Assembly (NCBI GenBank): GCA_009925805.1
Contig: RFQF01000132.1
Coordinates: forward strand, 1 to 5,669
DNA length: 5,669 nucleotides
Direction: 5' to 3'
DNA from: Flavobacteriia bacterium
GTDB taxonomy: Bacteria > Bacteroidota > Bacteroidia > Flavobacteriales_D > Crocinitomicaceae
Position 1 is the first letter of the stretch. Every line of letters begins with the position of its first letter. A program made the translations under genes and the position numbers. The notes under the pieces are model-generated. The model made no database searches, was not told where the DNA came from, and saw only the letters and a list, made by a program, of their open reading frames with translations. This document shows positions 1-5,669 of this stretch, in pieces.

Positions 1-1
1 C

Positions 2-127
2 GACATCACCGTGTCTAAATTAGGCAACGGTGTTTCCGGAGGATCGCACGAAGTTTCTCTTGGCTTTAACTTGGCATGTAAGAAAAAGGCAAAGAATTTC
101 CGAAAAATTTCGTGTCCTTCCTTTTAA
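2..127 (+). CDS. PorP/SprF-like type IX secretion outer-membrane protein, C-terminal fragment
   Basis: An open frame enters from the left edge and ends at TAA (125-127), giving 41 residues of a C-terminus. It contains a beta-strand-like segment (GGSHEVSLGFNL, residues 13-24 of the fragment). A Cys-plus-lysine-rich stretch (CKKKAKNF) follows, and the protein ends in ISCPSF. Known family knowledge: PorP/SprF proteins of Bacteroidota are outer-membrane barrels of the type IX secretion and gliding apparatus. They often end in a final strand, a basic cysteine-containing tail and a terminal CPxF. The tail match supports the assignment; the rest of the protein is outside the window, so the particular paralogue cannot be named. 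Paralogues are often encoded next to large surface proteins, so such a gene may lie further left. The gene converges on the amidohydrolase-like gene with one base between stop codons and no room for a separate terminator. Confidence 0.72.
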   Translation, partial: DITVSKLGNGVSGGSHEVSLGFNLACKKKAKNFRKISCPSF

Positions 128-128
128 A

Positions 129-1316
129 TTATTCGGTTGCGTCGTAAACCAATCTTCCCCTTATAAAGGTCATTCGAGCTAAATTTTCTTGAGCACTCGA
201 TGCATTGATTGGTATTTCAGCAATAAAAAAATTGGCTTCATATCCTTCCGACAAAGGTCCTCGTATATTTTCATGGAAAGCAGCGAATTGTGGCCAAACA
301 GATACGGCCTTTAATTGCTCTTGAAAGGTAAGGGATGCTTGCTCTGTTGCTTTACTTACTTTCCCTGAACGGAAGTTTAATTCCTGTTGAACAAACCATG
401 GATTCCAAGCATTCATCGGGAAATTCGATGCCAAGGCAAAAATACCATACCCCTCAATTATCGAACGAAAATCGATGGGTTCACGTTCCGCTTTTTTTAC
501 CTTGGAAACAGCCGGACATACGGTAACGAAAACGGCAAAATCCTTCATATTTTTTGAATCTAACGTTGCCGAATTTTGGTCAACCATGAGTCTCCAACGG
601 TGATCGGACCTTACCTGGTATGCTTCTCGCGCAACTTTCCAAAACCAAGACATTTCCGAGGAGTCCGCAGGATAATAAGCCAATTGATAATTCAAGTTTA
701 TGCATCGCTGCGCCCATTGCTCCACCCATCCTTGATGTAATTTAACGTCCTCGGTTGAGCTCAAATAAAAGCTACGCACCGTTAGATTCCGGTTGGTATA
801 CACTCCAATCTTTTCCGCGAAGCGGAAATTTTCTTCGTTTGGCTGGAGCATTGCATAAACCCTAACATTCAATTTTCCTGATTGATCGAGCTGCATTAAC
901 TGTTGAACCTGCGCAGCGTCCAACCCACCGTCGTGAACTTCCACAATACCATGCCGCAGCAAATTCTGTTGTAATGTTAACCAATCCGTCACAAAAGCAC
1001 TTTGGGTTAATGCGCTGCTTCGTTGGTTGTTAACCTGATGGCTTGCAAAATGGCCAAATGCATCGGTAAAGCCTGGATAAATCGAACGTTGTTCGGCATC
1101 CAAACTTTTACCCCAACGGTATTTGTTCAAGATTTGCCGTTCAGGTCCTACTTCCAGCACGATACCTTGGTGGATGGCCATGGCCTCGCCCACATAGTTC
1201 TTTTCATCCAGGGTATAAATATGGGCATTATGTATCACTAAATCCGCATATTTCCGCTTCATGCAACTGCAGAGCAGTAGGAAAAGCAACATGCAAAAAA
1301 TGGTTTTCATCTTCAT
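129..1316 (-). CDS. YtcJ-like amidohydrolase-derived lipoprotein, probable pseudoenzyme
   Basis: This encodes a 395-residue predicted lipoprotein. A hydrophobic signal peptide ends in the lipobox LCSC, with Cys18 as the lipidated residue. The rest resembles the YtcJ/amidohydrolase-3 family. ADLVIHNAHIYTLDE (24-38) matches the N-terminal beta-sandwich, YPGFTDAFGHF (80-90) the first metal motif, and HGIVEVHDGGLD then GKLNVRVYAML (122-157) the barrel core. ASNFPMNAWNP (296-306) matches the late Asp motif, and GPLSEGYEANFFIAE (353-367) the C-terminal sandwich. Catalytic positions look lost: the HxH motif reads FGH, VRSFK reads VRSFY (Tyr184), HAIGD reads YYPAD (214-218), IEH reads LMVD (243-246) and TDFP reads SNFP (297-300). 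About 130 residues usually found between residues 90 and 120 are missing, against a usual length near 540. The frame is intact, so it is not simply a decayed gene. The start overlaps the tamL stop. Fold family is fairly sure; lack of hydrolase activity is inferred; the actual role is unknown. Confidence 0.8.
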   Translation of the reverse strand: MKMKTIFCMLLFLLLCSCMKRKYADLVIHNAHIYTLDEKNYVGEAMAIHQGIVLEVGPERQILNKYRWGKSLDAEQRSIYPGFTDAFGHFASHQVNNQRSSALTQSAFVTDWLTLQQNLLRHGIVEVHDGGLDAAQVQQLMQLDQSGKLNVRVYAMLQPNEENFRFAEKIGVYTNRNLTVRSFYLSSTEDVKLHQGWVEQWAQRCINLNYQLAYYPADSSEMSWFWKVAREAYQVRSDHRWRLMVDQNSATLDSKNMKDFAVFVTVCPAVSKVKKAEREPIDFRSIIEGYGIFALASNFPMNAWNPWFVQQELNFRSGKVSKATEQASLTFQEQLKAVSVWPQFAAFHENIRGPLSEGYEANFFIAEIPINASSAQENLARMTFIRGRLVYDATE

Positions 1317-1318
1317 TA
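1314..1318 (-). other. TAATG stop/start overlap between tamL and the downstream lipoprotein gene
   Basis: On the minus strand the tamL stop TAA (1318-1316) shares its last A with the ATG (1316-1314) of the amidohydrolase-like gene. No Shine-Dalgarno-like purine run precedes this ATG. The overlap therefore supports translational coupling by re-initiation and supports this start. A second in-frame ATG lies at codon 3, which would leave the lipobox intact if used instead. Confidence 0.8.
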
Positions 1319-4063
1319 AAATGGTAACCCAATGCCAAAATTCAACGAGGGCAAAAAGGGACGAGGTAACCGTTTCTTGGCTTCTCCCAAAGGATCGGCC
1401 ATATTCGATGAGGAATATCCAAAATAAGTTGCCCCGTCTTGATAGTAGGGTTTACGCGATTGAAAAATCCATCGCGCTTTATCGGGTAGGATCGGATTAA
1501 AAATAGGAAATCCAACATCCAAGCGTACGACCAAAATGCTCAAATCAATGCGGAGACCTGTTCCGAGGGTATAAGCCAATTGCTTATAAAAATCTTTTGT
1601 AAACACTGCTCCTTCTCGATTTTTATCTTTTCGATAGGTCCAAATATTCCCAAAATCCATAAAAACGCACGACGAGATCATCCCACCAAGCGGAAAGCGA
1701 TATTCGGTAGATCCAAAAATGCGAATGTCTCCCAACTGGGTAACCGTACTCAATGAATCCCGATAAGCTTTATAGACTCCCGGTCCGAGGGTTCTTGCTT
1801 TCCATCCACGGTTATCGTTCGCCCCACCACCAAAAAAACTATAATCGTAAGGCATGGAAGTTTTTGAATTACCATAAGGAATCCCGAAGCCAGCGCTCAA
1901 TTTTCCCGCAAGTTGCGTCTTTGACTTAAACCTACGGACCAAAGTGAATTGATGATCCGTTCGGAAATACTGAGCGTATGCATTTCCCAGTGCTGTTTTT
2001 ATTCCTCCAACAAGGGTGTCTTGTGGCTTCGCAAAACGGTTCAATGTATTTCCTGCCAATGATGTTGTAGTAACATAGCGCAAATCGGCTACAAATTTTC
2101 TAGCGGAATGCCCTTTATCCACTCGGAATTCCTTGTTAACATTTGACCAATCAAATTGGAACTTAAAATCTTCCCAAATCAATTGGTCACTGTATGAATT
2201 TCGAAGAAACAAATCGTTCATTGTATTAATTTGACTTTCAAAAATGCTACTTTTCTTGAATTGTACGAATTTTATGGTGGAAGCAAAGGGTAACCCGACC
2301 GTGAAAACTTGTGTTTTACCAACAGCCCATTTCCAAGTATAACTGAATTGGGCTACGGAACGATCGAAAATATCGCGATGTTCAAAATTAGCGGCAAGAT
2401 TAAATACGGTCGAAGGTTTTTGGCGCTTTGAATTGACCCAAATCGGCGCAGGAAACAATCCAGGGACCTCCAACTTGACGCTTGGACCGAATTCAAAGGT
2501 GTTAAAAGTGCGTCCTTTTTTCACGCCATCCGTAAAAACGATGGGTTGGGAATCAAATCCTCCGCCTAAGGAAATACTCAAACGTTCGCCACCACGAAAT
2601 ACGTTTTTGTTTTGATAATTCAGAGAGGCGTTTGCACCGAGCAGTCCAAAAGAAGAGGTAAATCGGGGCTCAAAAGAAAAGAACTGTTTTTTTGAAGGCG
2701 TCAAGAAATAATGTACATCAAGGGTTTTAGCCGTAAAATTCTCAACCATTACAGGCTTTATTGCACTGAATAAATCCAACTGATTTAAGCTTTGATAACT
2801 CCGTTCAAGGTATTTCTCTTTATAAATATTGGTAGGCTCCATGTAATTTTGAAATTCCAGTAAATAGGGCTTAATTCCCGGTATTTTCCCATTAAAATCC
2901 ACCTCTACTATTCGGTAAGGATTAAAATCTTTCCTGGTCAATTTGAACCGATTTGCAGCTTTTTTATCGCATTTAATTTTTTTAAATGTAAACGTTTCAT
3001 ACGTTTCCAGAAATCCTCTTTCGGGGATATCCCGTTCGTTAGAGGCACCTTTTAATTGCTGATATTGATAATAGGGAAGATTCAATAAGTTCGTATCCCC
3101 TAAATGAAAAACCAAGCGATTTACCCTATACTCTACAAAGGGAACTACAATGAGGCTATCCTTTATGGAAGGATGCAAGGTTTTTCTGGGTAAAAGCTGT
3201 ACGGTCAGCTTGGCGCGTTTGGTTCGCGCATTGGTGTCTACATCATACCGTATATTATCCGGAGTAAACCCGAATATACCGTAATTACGCACAAACCTTG
3301 CCGCTTGCGCTTCTTCGGTTGCCAATTCATCTTCATCCAATGGTTTGCCAATGAAAGGGTGTTCACTATTTCTTTTAGTTTCATCCTGAACATACGCCAC
3401 TAAAAAAGCCCTTAATTTATCGGGTCCGTTAATGAACAAAGAATCAATGATGTAGGGTTGACCAGCCTCTACCTTATAGACAATGCTTACCATTGCCTTG
3501 TCCTCGTCCTTTACAATTTCCGAAGAGATTTTTGTATCATAATATCCTTTTTTCCTAAGATAGATTTTTAACTGTCCTTCTGAAATATGACAAAGGCTGG
3601 AATCAAATACCACAGGTCGTTCTCCGTACTTATATTTCAACCATTCCCGAAAAAAGCGGCGCGGGCTGATGGTGTCTTTCAAGGGTTTTATTTTTTGTAC
3701 GTAATATTCCTCGCCCTTGGAACGAGCACGTTCGATGCGACGCTCATTGATTCGCTTAACCTTGGCGATGCTTTTGGCATTCGCTTTTGATAATTTGCTG
3801 TTTTTAAGTGCTCGCTTGTTCGCTACTTTCGAAGAATCCACTGCATTGAACAACATTAACCGGAAGGGAATTCCAATAATTCGCTGATTGGGATGTTGAC
3901 GAAGCAAATTGGACAAATCGGACGTACTTACCTCATTTCCTACTTGTTTCAAATCGATAGATACTTTTTTCAACAAATAATGATGCTTCGGTACATTCCT
4001 ACTTAGTTGGCAAGAACTTAAGACAAGAATCCAAATCGTCGCAAAAAAGATACCTTTGTTCAT
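1316..4063 (-). CDS. tamL: Translocation and assembly module lipoprotein TamL (Omp85/BamA-TamA family)
   Basis: This encodes a 915-residue outer-membrane protein of the Omp85 superfamily. The signal peptide ends in lipobox LSSC (Cys18), followed by SRNVPKHHYLLKKVSI, the usual TamL opening (Cys, then a xVPxxxYLLxKxxV-like segment). HPNQRIIGIPFRLMLFN (57-73) is another TamL-type motif. A very basic Lys/Arg/Ala segment (about 79-125) leads to GERPVVFDSSL (147-157) and a POTRA-like YLRKKGYYDTKI (168-179). POTRA-like units continue to about residue 457. The barrel runs from about 460 to the end. It includes the loop-6 motif as NRGW (751-754), GDIRIFGSTEYRFPLGG (778-794), MDFGNIW (802-808), GTGLRIDLSILVVRLDVGFP (834-853) and a final strand ending in Phe915. 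Known role of the family: TamL is the lipidated TamA counterpart in Bacteroidota, working with TamB in outer-membrane biogenesis. No tamB is visible here. It is divergent from the RNA methyltransferase gene and heads the transcript carrying the amidohydrolase-like gene. Confidence 0.9.
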   Translation of the reverse strand: MNKGIFFATIWILVLSSCQLSRNVPKHHYLLKKVSIDLKQVGNEVSTSDLSNLLRQHPNQRIIGIPFRLMLFNAVDSSKVANKRALKNSKLSKANAKSIAKVKRINERRIERARSKGEEYYVQKIKPLKDTISPRRFFREWLKYKYGERPVVFDSSLCHISEGQLKIYLRKKGYYDTKISSEIVKDEDKAMVSIVYKVEAGQPYIIDSLFINGPDKLRAFLVAYVQDETKRNSEHPFIGKPLDEDELATEEAQAARFVRNYGIFGFTPDNIRYDVDTNARTKRAKLTVQLLPRKTLHPSIKDSLIVVPFVEYRVNRLVFHLGDTNLLNLPYYQYQQLKGASNERDIPERGFLETYETFTFKKIKCDKKAANRFKLTRKDFNPYRIVEVDFNGKIPGIKPYLLEFQNYMEPTNIYKEKYLERSYQSLNQLDLFSAIKPVMVENFTAKTLDVHYFLTPSKKQFFSFEPRFTSSFGLLGANASLNYQNKNVFRGGERLSISLGGGFDSQPIVFTDGVKKGRTFNTFEFGPSVKLEVPGLFPAPIWVNSKRQKPSTVFNLAANFEHRDIFDRSVAQFSYTWKWAVGKTQVFTVGLPFASTIKFVQFKKSSIFESQINTMNDLFLRNSYSDQLIWEDFKFQFDWSNVNKEFRVDKGHSARKFVADLRYVTTTSLAGNTLNRFAKPQDTLVGGIKTALGNAYAQYFRTDHQFTLVRRFKSKTQLAGKLSAGFGIPYGNSKTSMPYDYSFFGGGANDNRGWKARTLGPGVYKAYRDSLSTVTQLGDIRIFGSTEYRFPLGGMISSCVFMDFGNIWTYRKDKNREGAVFTKDFYKQLAYTLGTGLRIDLSILVVRLDVGFPIFNPILPDKARWIFQSRKPYYQDGATYFGYSSSNMADPLGEAKKRLPRPFLPSLNFGIGLPF
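4051..4058 (+). promoter_or_regulatory. Candidate -7 element (TACCTTTG) for the RNA methyltransferase gene
   Basis: TACCTTTG fits the Bacteroidota primary-sigma -7 consensus TAnnTTTG. Transcription would start around 4063-4065 and give a leader of about 27 bases before the ATG at 4091. No well-spaced TTG -33 element is visible; the nearest upstream TTG (4007-4009) is too far away. The motif lies inside the first codons of tamL on the other strand, so a chance match to the Asn-Lys-Gly-Ile codons is possible. Confidence 0.45.
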
Positions 4064-4069
4064 TGTTTA

Positions 4070-4077
4070 CAAAGTTA
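4070..4077 (-). promoter_or_regulatory. Candidate -7 element (TAACTTTG) for tamL
   Basis: Read on the minus strand, this is TAACTTTG, a perfect match to TAnnTTTG. A TTG on the same strand at 4096-4094 lies 16 bases upstream, slightly short for a -33 element. Only six bases separate the motif from the tamL ATG (4063-4061), so a transcript from here would be nearly leaderless. Another promoter inside the methyltransferase gene cannot be excluded. Confidence 0.45.
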
Positions 4078-4090
4078 TGTAATTCATGCC

Positions 4091-4819
4091 ATGCAACGAT
4101 TAACAAAACATGAACTTCAAACCCTAAGGTCGCTCCATCACAAAGAAGGAAGAACATCGCTGAACCGGTTCCTCGTGGAAGGTCAAAAATGTGTGGATGA
4201 GGCACTACAGACAAAAACATTAACCATTCATCGGATTCTTTCCACCGAAAGCATTGCTTCAAAATATCTTACTGAAGATTTACCCGTCATACACGTGGCT
4301 CCCTCGGAAATGGAACGCATCTCCACCTTAAAAACGCCTACAAATGTACTGGCCGTCTGCGAAATTCCTCCTCAGAAGAAACCCGTAGGTAGACGAATAC
4401 TGTGTCTCGACGGTATTCAAGACCCTGGAAATTTGGGAAGTATCCTTCGAATTGCCGATTGGTTTGGAATCCCGGAGATTGTTATTTCGAATGGTTCAGC
4501 GGATTGTTTCAATCCTAAAGTAGTTCAAGCATCCATGGGAAGTATTTTTCGCGTAGCCGTTTTTTACACGTCACTATCCGAATATATCGGTCAAGTGGCC
4601 CTTCCCGTGTACGGAGCCATGATGGAAGGACATACGCTCGAAAAACTCCCTGCAGCCTCCGATGGTGTTCTAATTATTGGAAGCGAAGGCTCGGGTATAT
4701 CGGAAGAAGTGCTCCCCTACCTGACCGAACGAATCACCATTCCTCGGTTTGGACAAGCAGAATCCTTGAATGCGGCCATCGCTTGCGGTATTTTATGTGC
4801 AAAATGGTGCGGAATCTAA
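4091..4819 (+). CDS. TrmH/SpoU-family RNA 2'-O-ribose methyltransferase
   Basis: This is a 242-residue SPOUT-class methyltransferase predicted to transfer a methyl group from S-adenosylmethionine to a ribose 2'-OH of rRNA or tRNA in the cytoplasm. The N-terminal part (about 1-95) resembles the SpoU substrate-binding domain, with RFLVEGQKCVDEAL at 26-39. The catalytic knot domain shows all three family motifs. Motif 1 is LDGIQDPGNLGSILRIADWFG (106-126), with Asn114 and catalytic-type Arg120. Motif 2 is IIGSEGSGIS (195-204). Motif 3 is ITIPRFGQAESLNAAIA (215-231), with Ser225, Leu226 and Asn227. NPKVVQASMGSIFRV (141-155) is also typical. The length is normal for the shorter RlmB/TrmH-like proteins, and nothing looks broken. 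The substrate nucleotide cannot be deduced, so no gene symbol is given. There is no Shine-Dalgarno sequence before the ATG, as is common in this phylum. The gene is divergent from tamL by 27 bases and is followed by the helicase gene in the same direction. Confidence 0.93.
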   Translation: MQRLTKHELQTLRSLHHKEGRTSLNRFLVEGQKCVDEALQTKTLTIHRILSTESIASKYLTEDLPVIHVAPSEMERISTLKTPTNVLAVCEIPPQKKPVGRRILCLDGIQDPGNLGSILRIADWFGIPEIVISNGSADCFNPKVVQASMGSIFRVAVFYTSLSEYIGQVALPVYGAMMEGHTLEKLPAASDGVLIIGSEGSGISEEVLPYLTERITIPRFGQAESLNAAIACGILCAKWCGI

Positions 4820-4840
4820 CCTTGGCATAACATTACTTCG

Positions 4841-4868
4841 GTAAAACCTTGGTACTTTTGCGTTTTAC
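4841..4868. repeat. Inverted repeat GTAAAAC-N14-GTTTTAC around the helicase promoter
   Basis: GTAAAAC (4841-4847) and GTTTTAC (4862-4868) are perfect 7-base inverted copies separated by 14 bases. The spacer contains the candidate -7 element. It could be an operator-like dyad or a weak A/T-rich hairpin. There is no T-run after the right arm, so a rho-independent terminator for the methyltransferase gene is not supported. Chance cannot be excluded for arms this short. Confidence 0.4.
4853..4860 (+). promoter_or_regulatory. Candidate -7 element (TACTTTTG) for the helicase gene
   Basis: TACTTTTG matches TAnnTTTG and lies 15 bases before the ATG at 4876, in the 56-base gap after the methyltransferase stop. 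A start near 4864-4867 would give a leader of only about 10 bases. The TTG at 4822-4824 is 28 bases upstream, too far for a normal -33 element, so support rests on the -7 motif and its placement in the gap. Confidence 0.5.
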
Positions 4869-4875
4869 GTACTTC

Positions 4876-5669
4876 ATGATTGACACCGACCTCTATAAAG
4901 CCAAAGAACTCTATCCCTTTCAAGCAGATACAGTTCAACAAGTGCTCAGTGAATTCAGAAACAACCCACAACCCTTTAATCTGCTGTATCAACTTCCCAC
5001 AGGAGGTGGAAAAACGGTCATTTTCTCGGCCATTGCCAAACACTTCATGGAAGAATGGAAAAAAAGGGTCCTCATTCTTACGCACCGCATCGAACTTTCG
5101 ATACAAACTTCCCATCAACTTTTGGCGATTGGTGTACCGAACAAAATCATCAATTCCGGGGTAAAAACCATTGAGGATCAAGAAGATTGCGATTGTTACA
5201 TCGCCATGGTGGAAACCTTGAATAACCGACTTCAAGACAACCAGCATTTTATCGAAGATGTAGGATTGGTCATCGTGGATGAGGCGCATTACAACAGTTT
5301 TCGCAAAATCTTTCAGTATTACAAATCGAGCAGCATTCTCGGAGTAACAGCGACGCCGCTCAGCAGCAACAAAGCCCTCCCCTTAAAGGACCATTACCAA
5401 AAATTAATCAACGGCGAGAGTATTAAAGGATTGATTGAACTTGGCTATTTAGCCGATGCGGAAACCTATAATTATGACGTCAACCTTCACGGGTTAAAAA
5501 TTGGCAACAACGGCGATTTTACTGTGAGCAGCTCCGACATCGTTTTCAGCAATTATTTCATGCAAGAAAAACTCCTTTTCGCCTATGAGGAGGTCGCCCT
5601 AAAAACAAAAACCCTGATTTTCAATGCGGGTATCGAAACTTCGATTCAGGTCTTTGAATTGTTCAAAAA
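4876..5669 (+). CDS. SF2 DEAH-box helicase (SSL2/RadD-like), N-terminal part, cut by window edge
   Basis: The frame opens at ATG 4876 and is still open at the right edge (264 codons plus two bases). It encodes helicase domain 1 and the start of domain 2 of a superfamily 2 ATPase. Visible motifs are a Q-like LYPFQ (12-16), Walker A QLPTGGGKT (39-47), Ia-type LTHRIEL (68-74), an MVETL segment (111-115), Walker B VIVDEAH (132-138), motif III GVTATPL (156-162), and a motif IV-like TLIFNAGIETS (246-256) where domain 2 begins. The pattern resembles the SSL2/RadD-like group (COG1061 type), which use ATP to move on or unwind duplex nucleic acid. The exact function and the C-terminal domains lie beyond the window, so DNA repair, RNA work or a defence role are all open. 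The frame extends upstream to a TAA at 4828-4830. ATG 4876 is the first ATG in it; an upstream TTG (4858) overlaps the candidate promoter. No Shine-Dalgarno sequence is visible. Confidence 0.88.
   Translation, partial: MIDTDLYKAKELYPFQADTVQQVLSEFRNNPQPFNLLYQLPTGGGKTVIFSAIAKHFMEEWKKRVLILTHRIELSIQTSHQLLAIGVPNKIINSGVKTIEDQEDCDCYIAMVETLNNRLQDNQHFIEDVGLVIVDEAHYNSFRKIFQYYKSSSILGVTATPLSSNKALPLKDHYQKLINGESIKGLIELGYLADAETYNYDVNLHGLKIGNNGDFTVSSSDIVFSNYFMQEKLLFAYEEVALKTKTLIFNAGIETSIQVFELFK

Noticed and set aside
100..113. Hairpin CGAAA-AA-TTTCG near the PorP/SprF end as a terminator
   Set aside because: The loop is only two bases, the stem is weak, and it lies inside the coding sequence without a T-run.
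335..1500. Short plus-strand frames at 335-526, 1023-1241 and 1261-1500
   Set aside because: They are antisense to the amidohydrolase-like and tamL genes, have no recognisable motifs and lack their own promoter signals.
3999..4262. An 87-codon minus-strand open frame across the tamL/methyltransferase gap
   Set aside because: It overlaps both real genes, has no family features, and is explained as a shadow of the methyltransferase 5' end.
4841..4868. Rho-independent terminator for the methyltransferase gene
   Set aside because: The stem is only 7 A/T-rich pairs with a 14-base loop and no following T-run, and a -7 element sits in the loop.
4880..5164. A 94-codon plus-strand open frame
   Set aside because: It is in another frame of the helicase coding region, which shows Walker A and DEAH motifs in its own frame.
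4816..5289. A 157-codon open frame on the minus strand
   Set aside because: It lies antisense to the helicase gene, whose motifs are clear on the plus strand. The predicted protein has no recognisable family features, so it is a shadow frame.
1..5669. CRISPR array, tRNA, insertion sequence or complete defence system
   Set aside because: No spaced direct repeats, cloverleaf-like sequence, transposase or paired nuclease gene was seen; the window is almost fully explained by five genes.

Overview
The window looks like chromosomal DNA from a member of the Bacteroidota, most likely a flavobacterium-like or related lineage. Four observations support this. There is a lipidated Omp85/TamA-type barrel protein (TamL), a form characteristic of this phylum. 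There is the C-terminus of a PorP/SprF-type protein of the type IX secretion/gliding apparatus. There are -7 elements matching the Bacteroidota consensus TAnnTTTG in the intergenic gaps. The genes lack Shine-Dalgarno sequences. By eye the base composition is moderate and even, and nothing points to a plasmid, phage or insertion sequence.

Layout, left to right. (1) Positions 2-127, plus strand: the last 41 codons of a PorP/SprF-like outer-membrane protein. (2) Positions 129-1316, minus strand: a small lipoprotein derived from the YtcJ-like amidohydrolases. It is much shorter than its relatives and appears to have lost almost all metal ligands, so it is probably a pseudoenzyme. Its stop codon lies one base from the PorP/SprF stop codon. 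(3) Positions 1316-4063, minus strand: tamL, an Omp85-superfamily lipoprotein with POTRA-like repeats and a C-terminal beta-barrel. Its stop codon overlaps the start of the pseudo-amidohydrolase (TAATG), so the two probably form a translationally coupled operon. (4) A 27-base divergent gap containing two face-to-face -7 elements. (5) Positions 4091-4819, plus strand: a TrmH/SpoU-family RNA 2'-O-ribose methyltransferase. (6) Positions 4876-5669, plus strand: the first 264 codons of an SF2 DEAH-box helicase that runs off the right edge, preceded by a 56-base gap with a -7 element enclosed by an inverted repeat.

How the genes relate. The tamL transcript, with its lipoprotein partner, concerns the cell envelope, and the neighbouring PorP/SprF end is also an outer-membrane protein. 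The two rightward genes act on nucleic acids and may be partly co-transcribed. There is no gene-free stretch over 300 bases. I found no CRISPR array, RNA gene, mobile element or complete defence system. The most unusual item is the degenerate amidohydrolase lipoprotein coupled to tamL.
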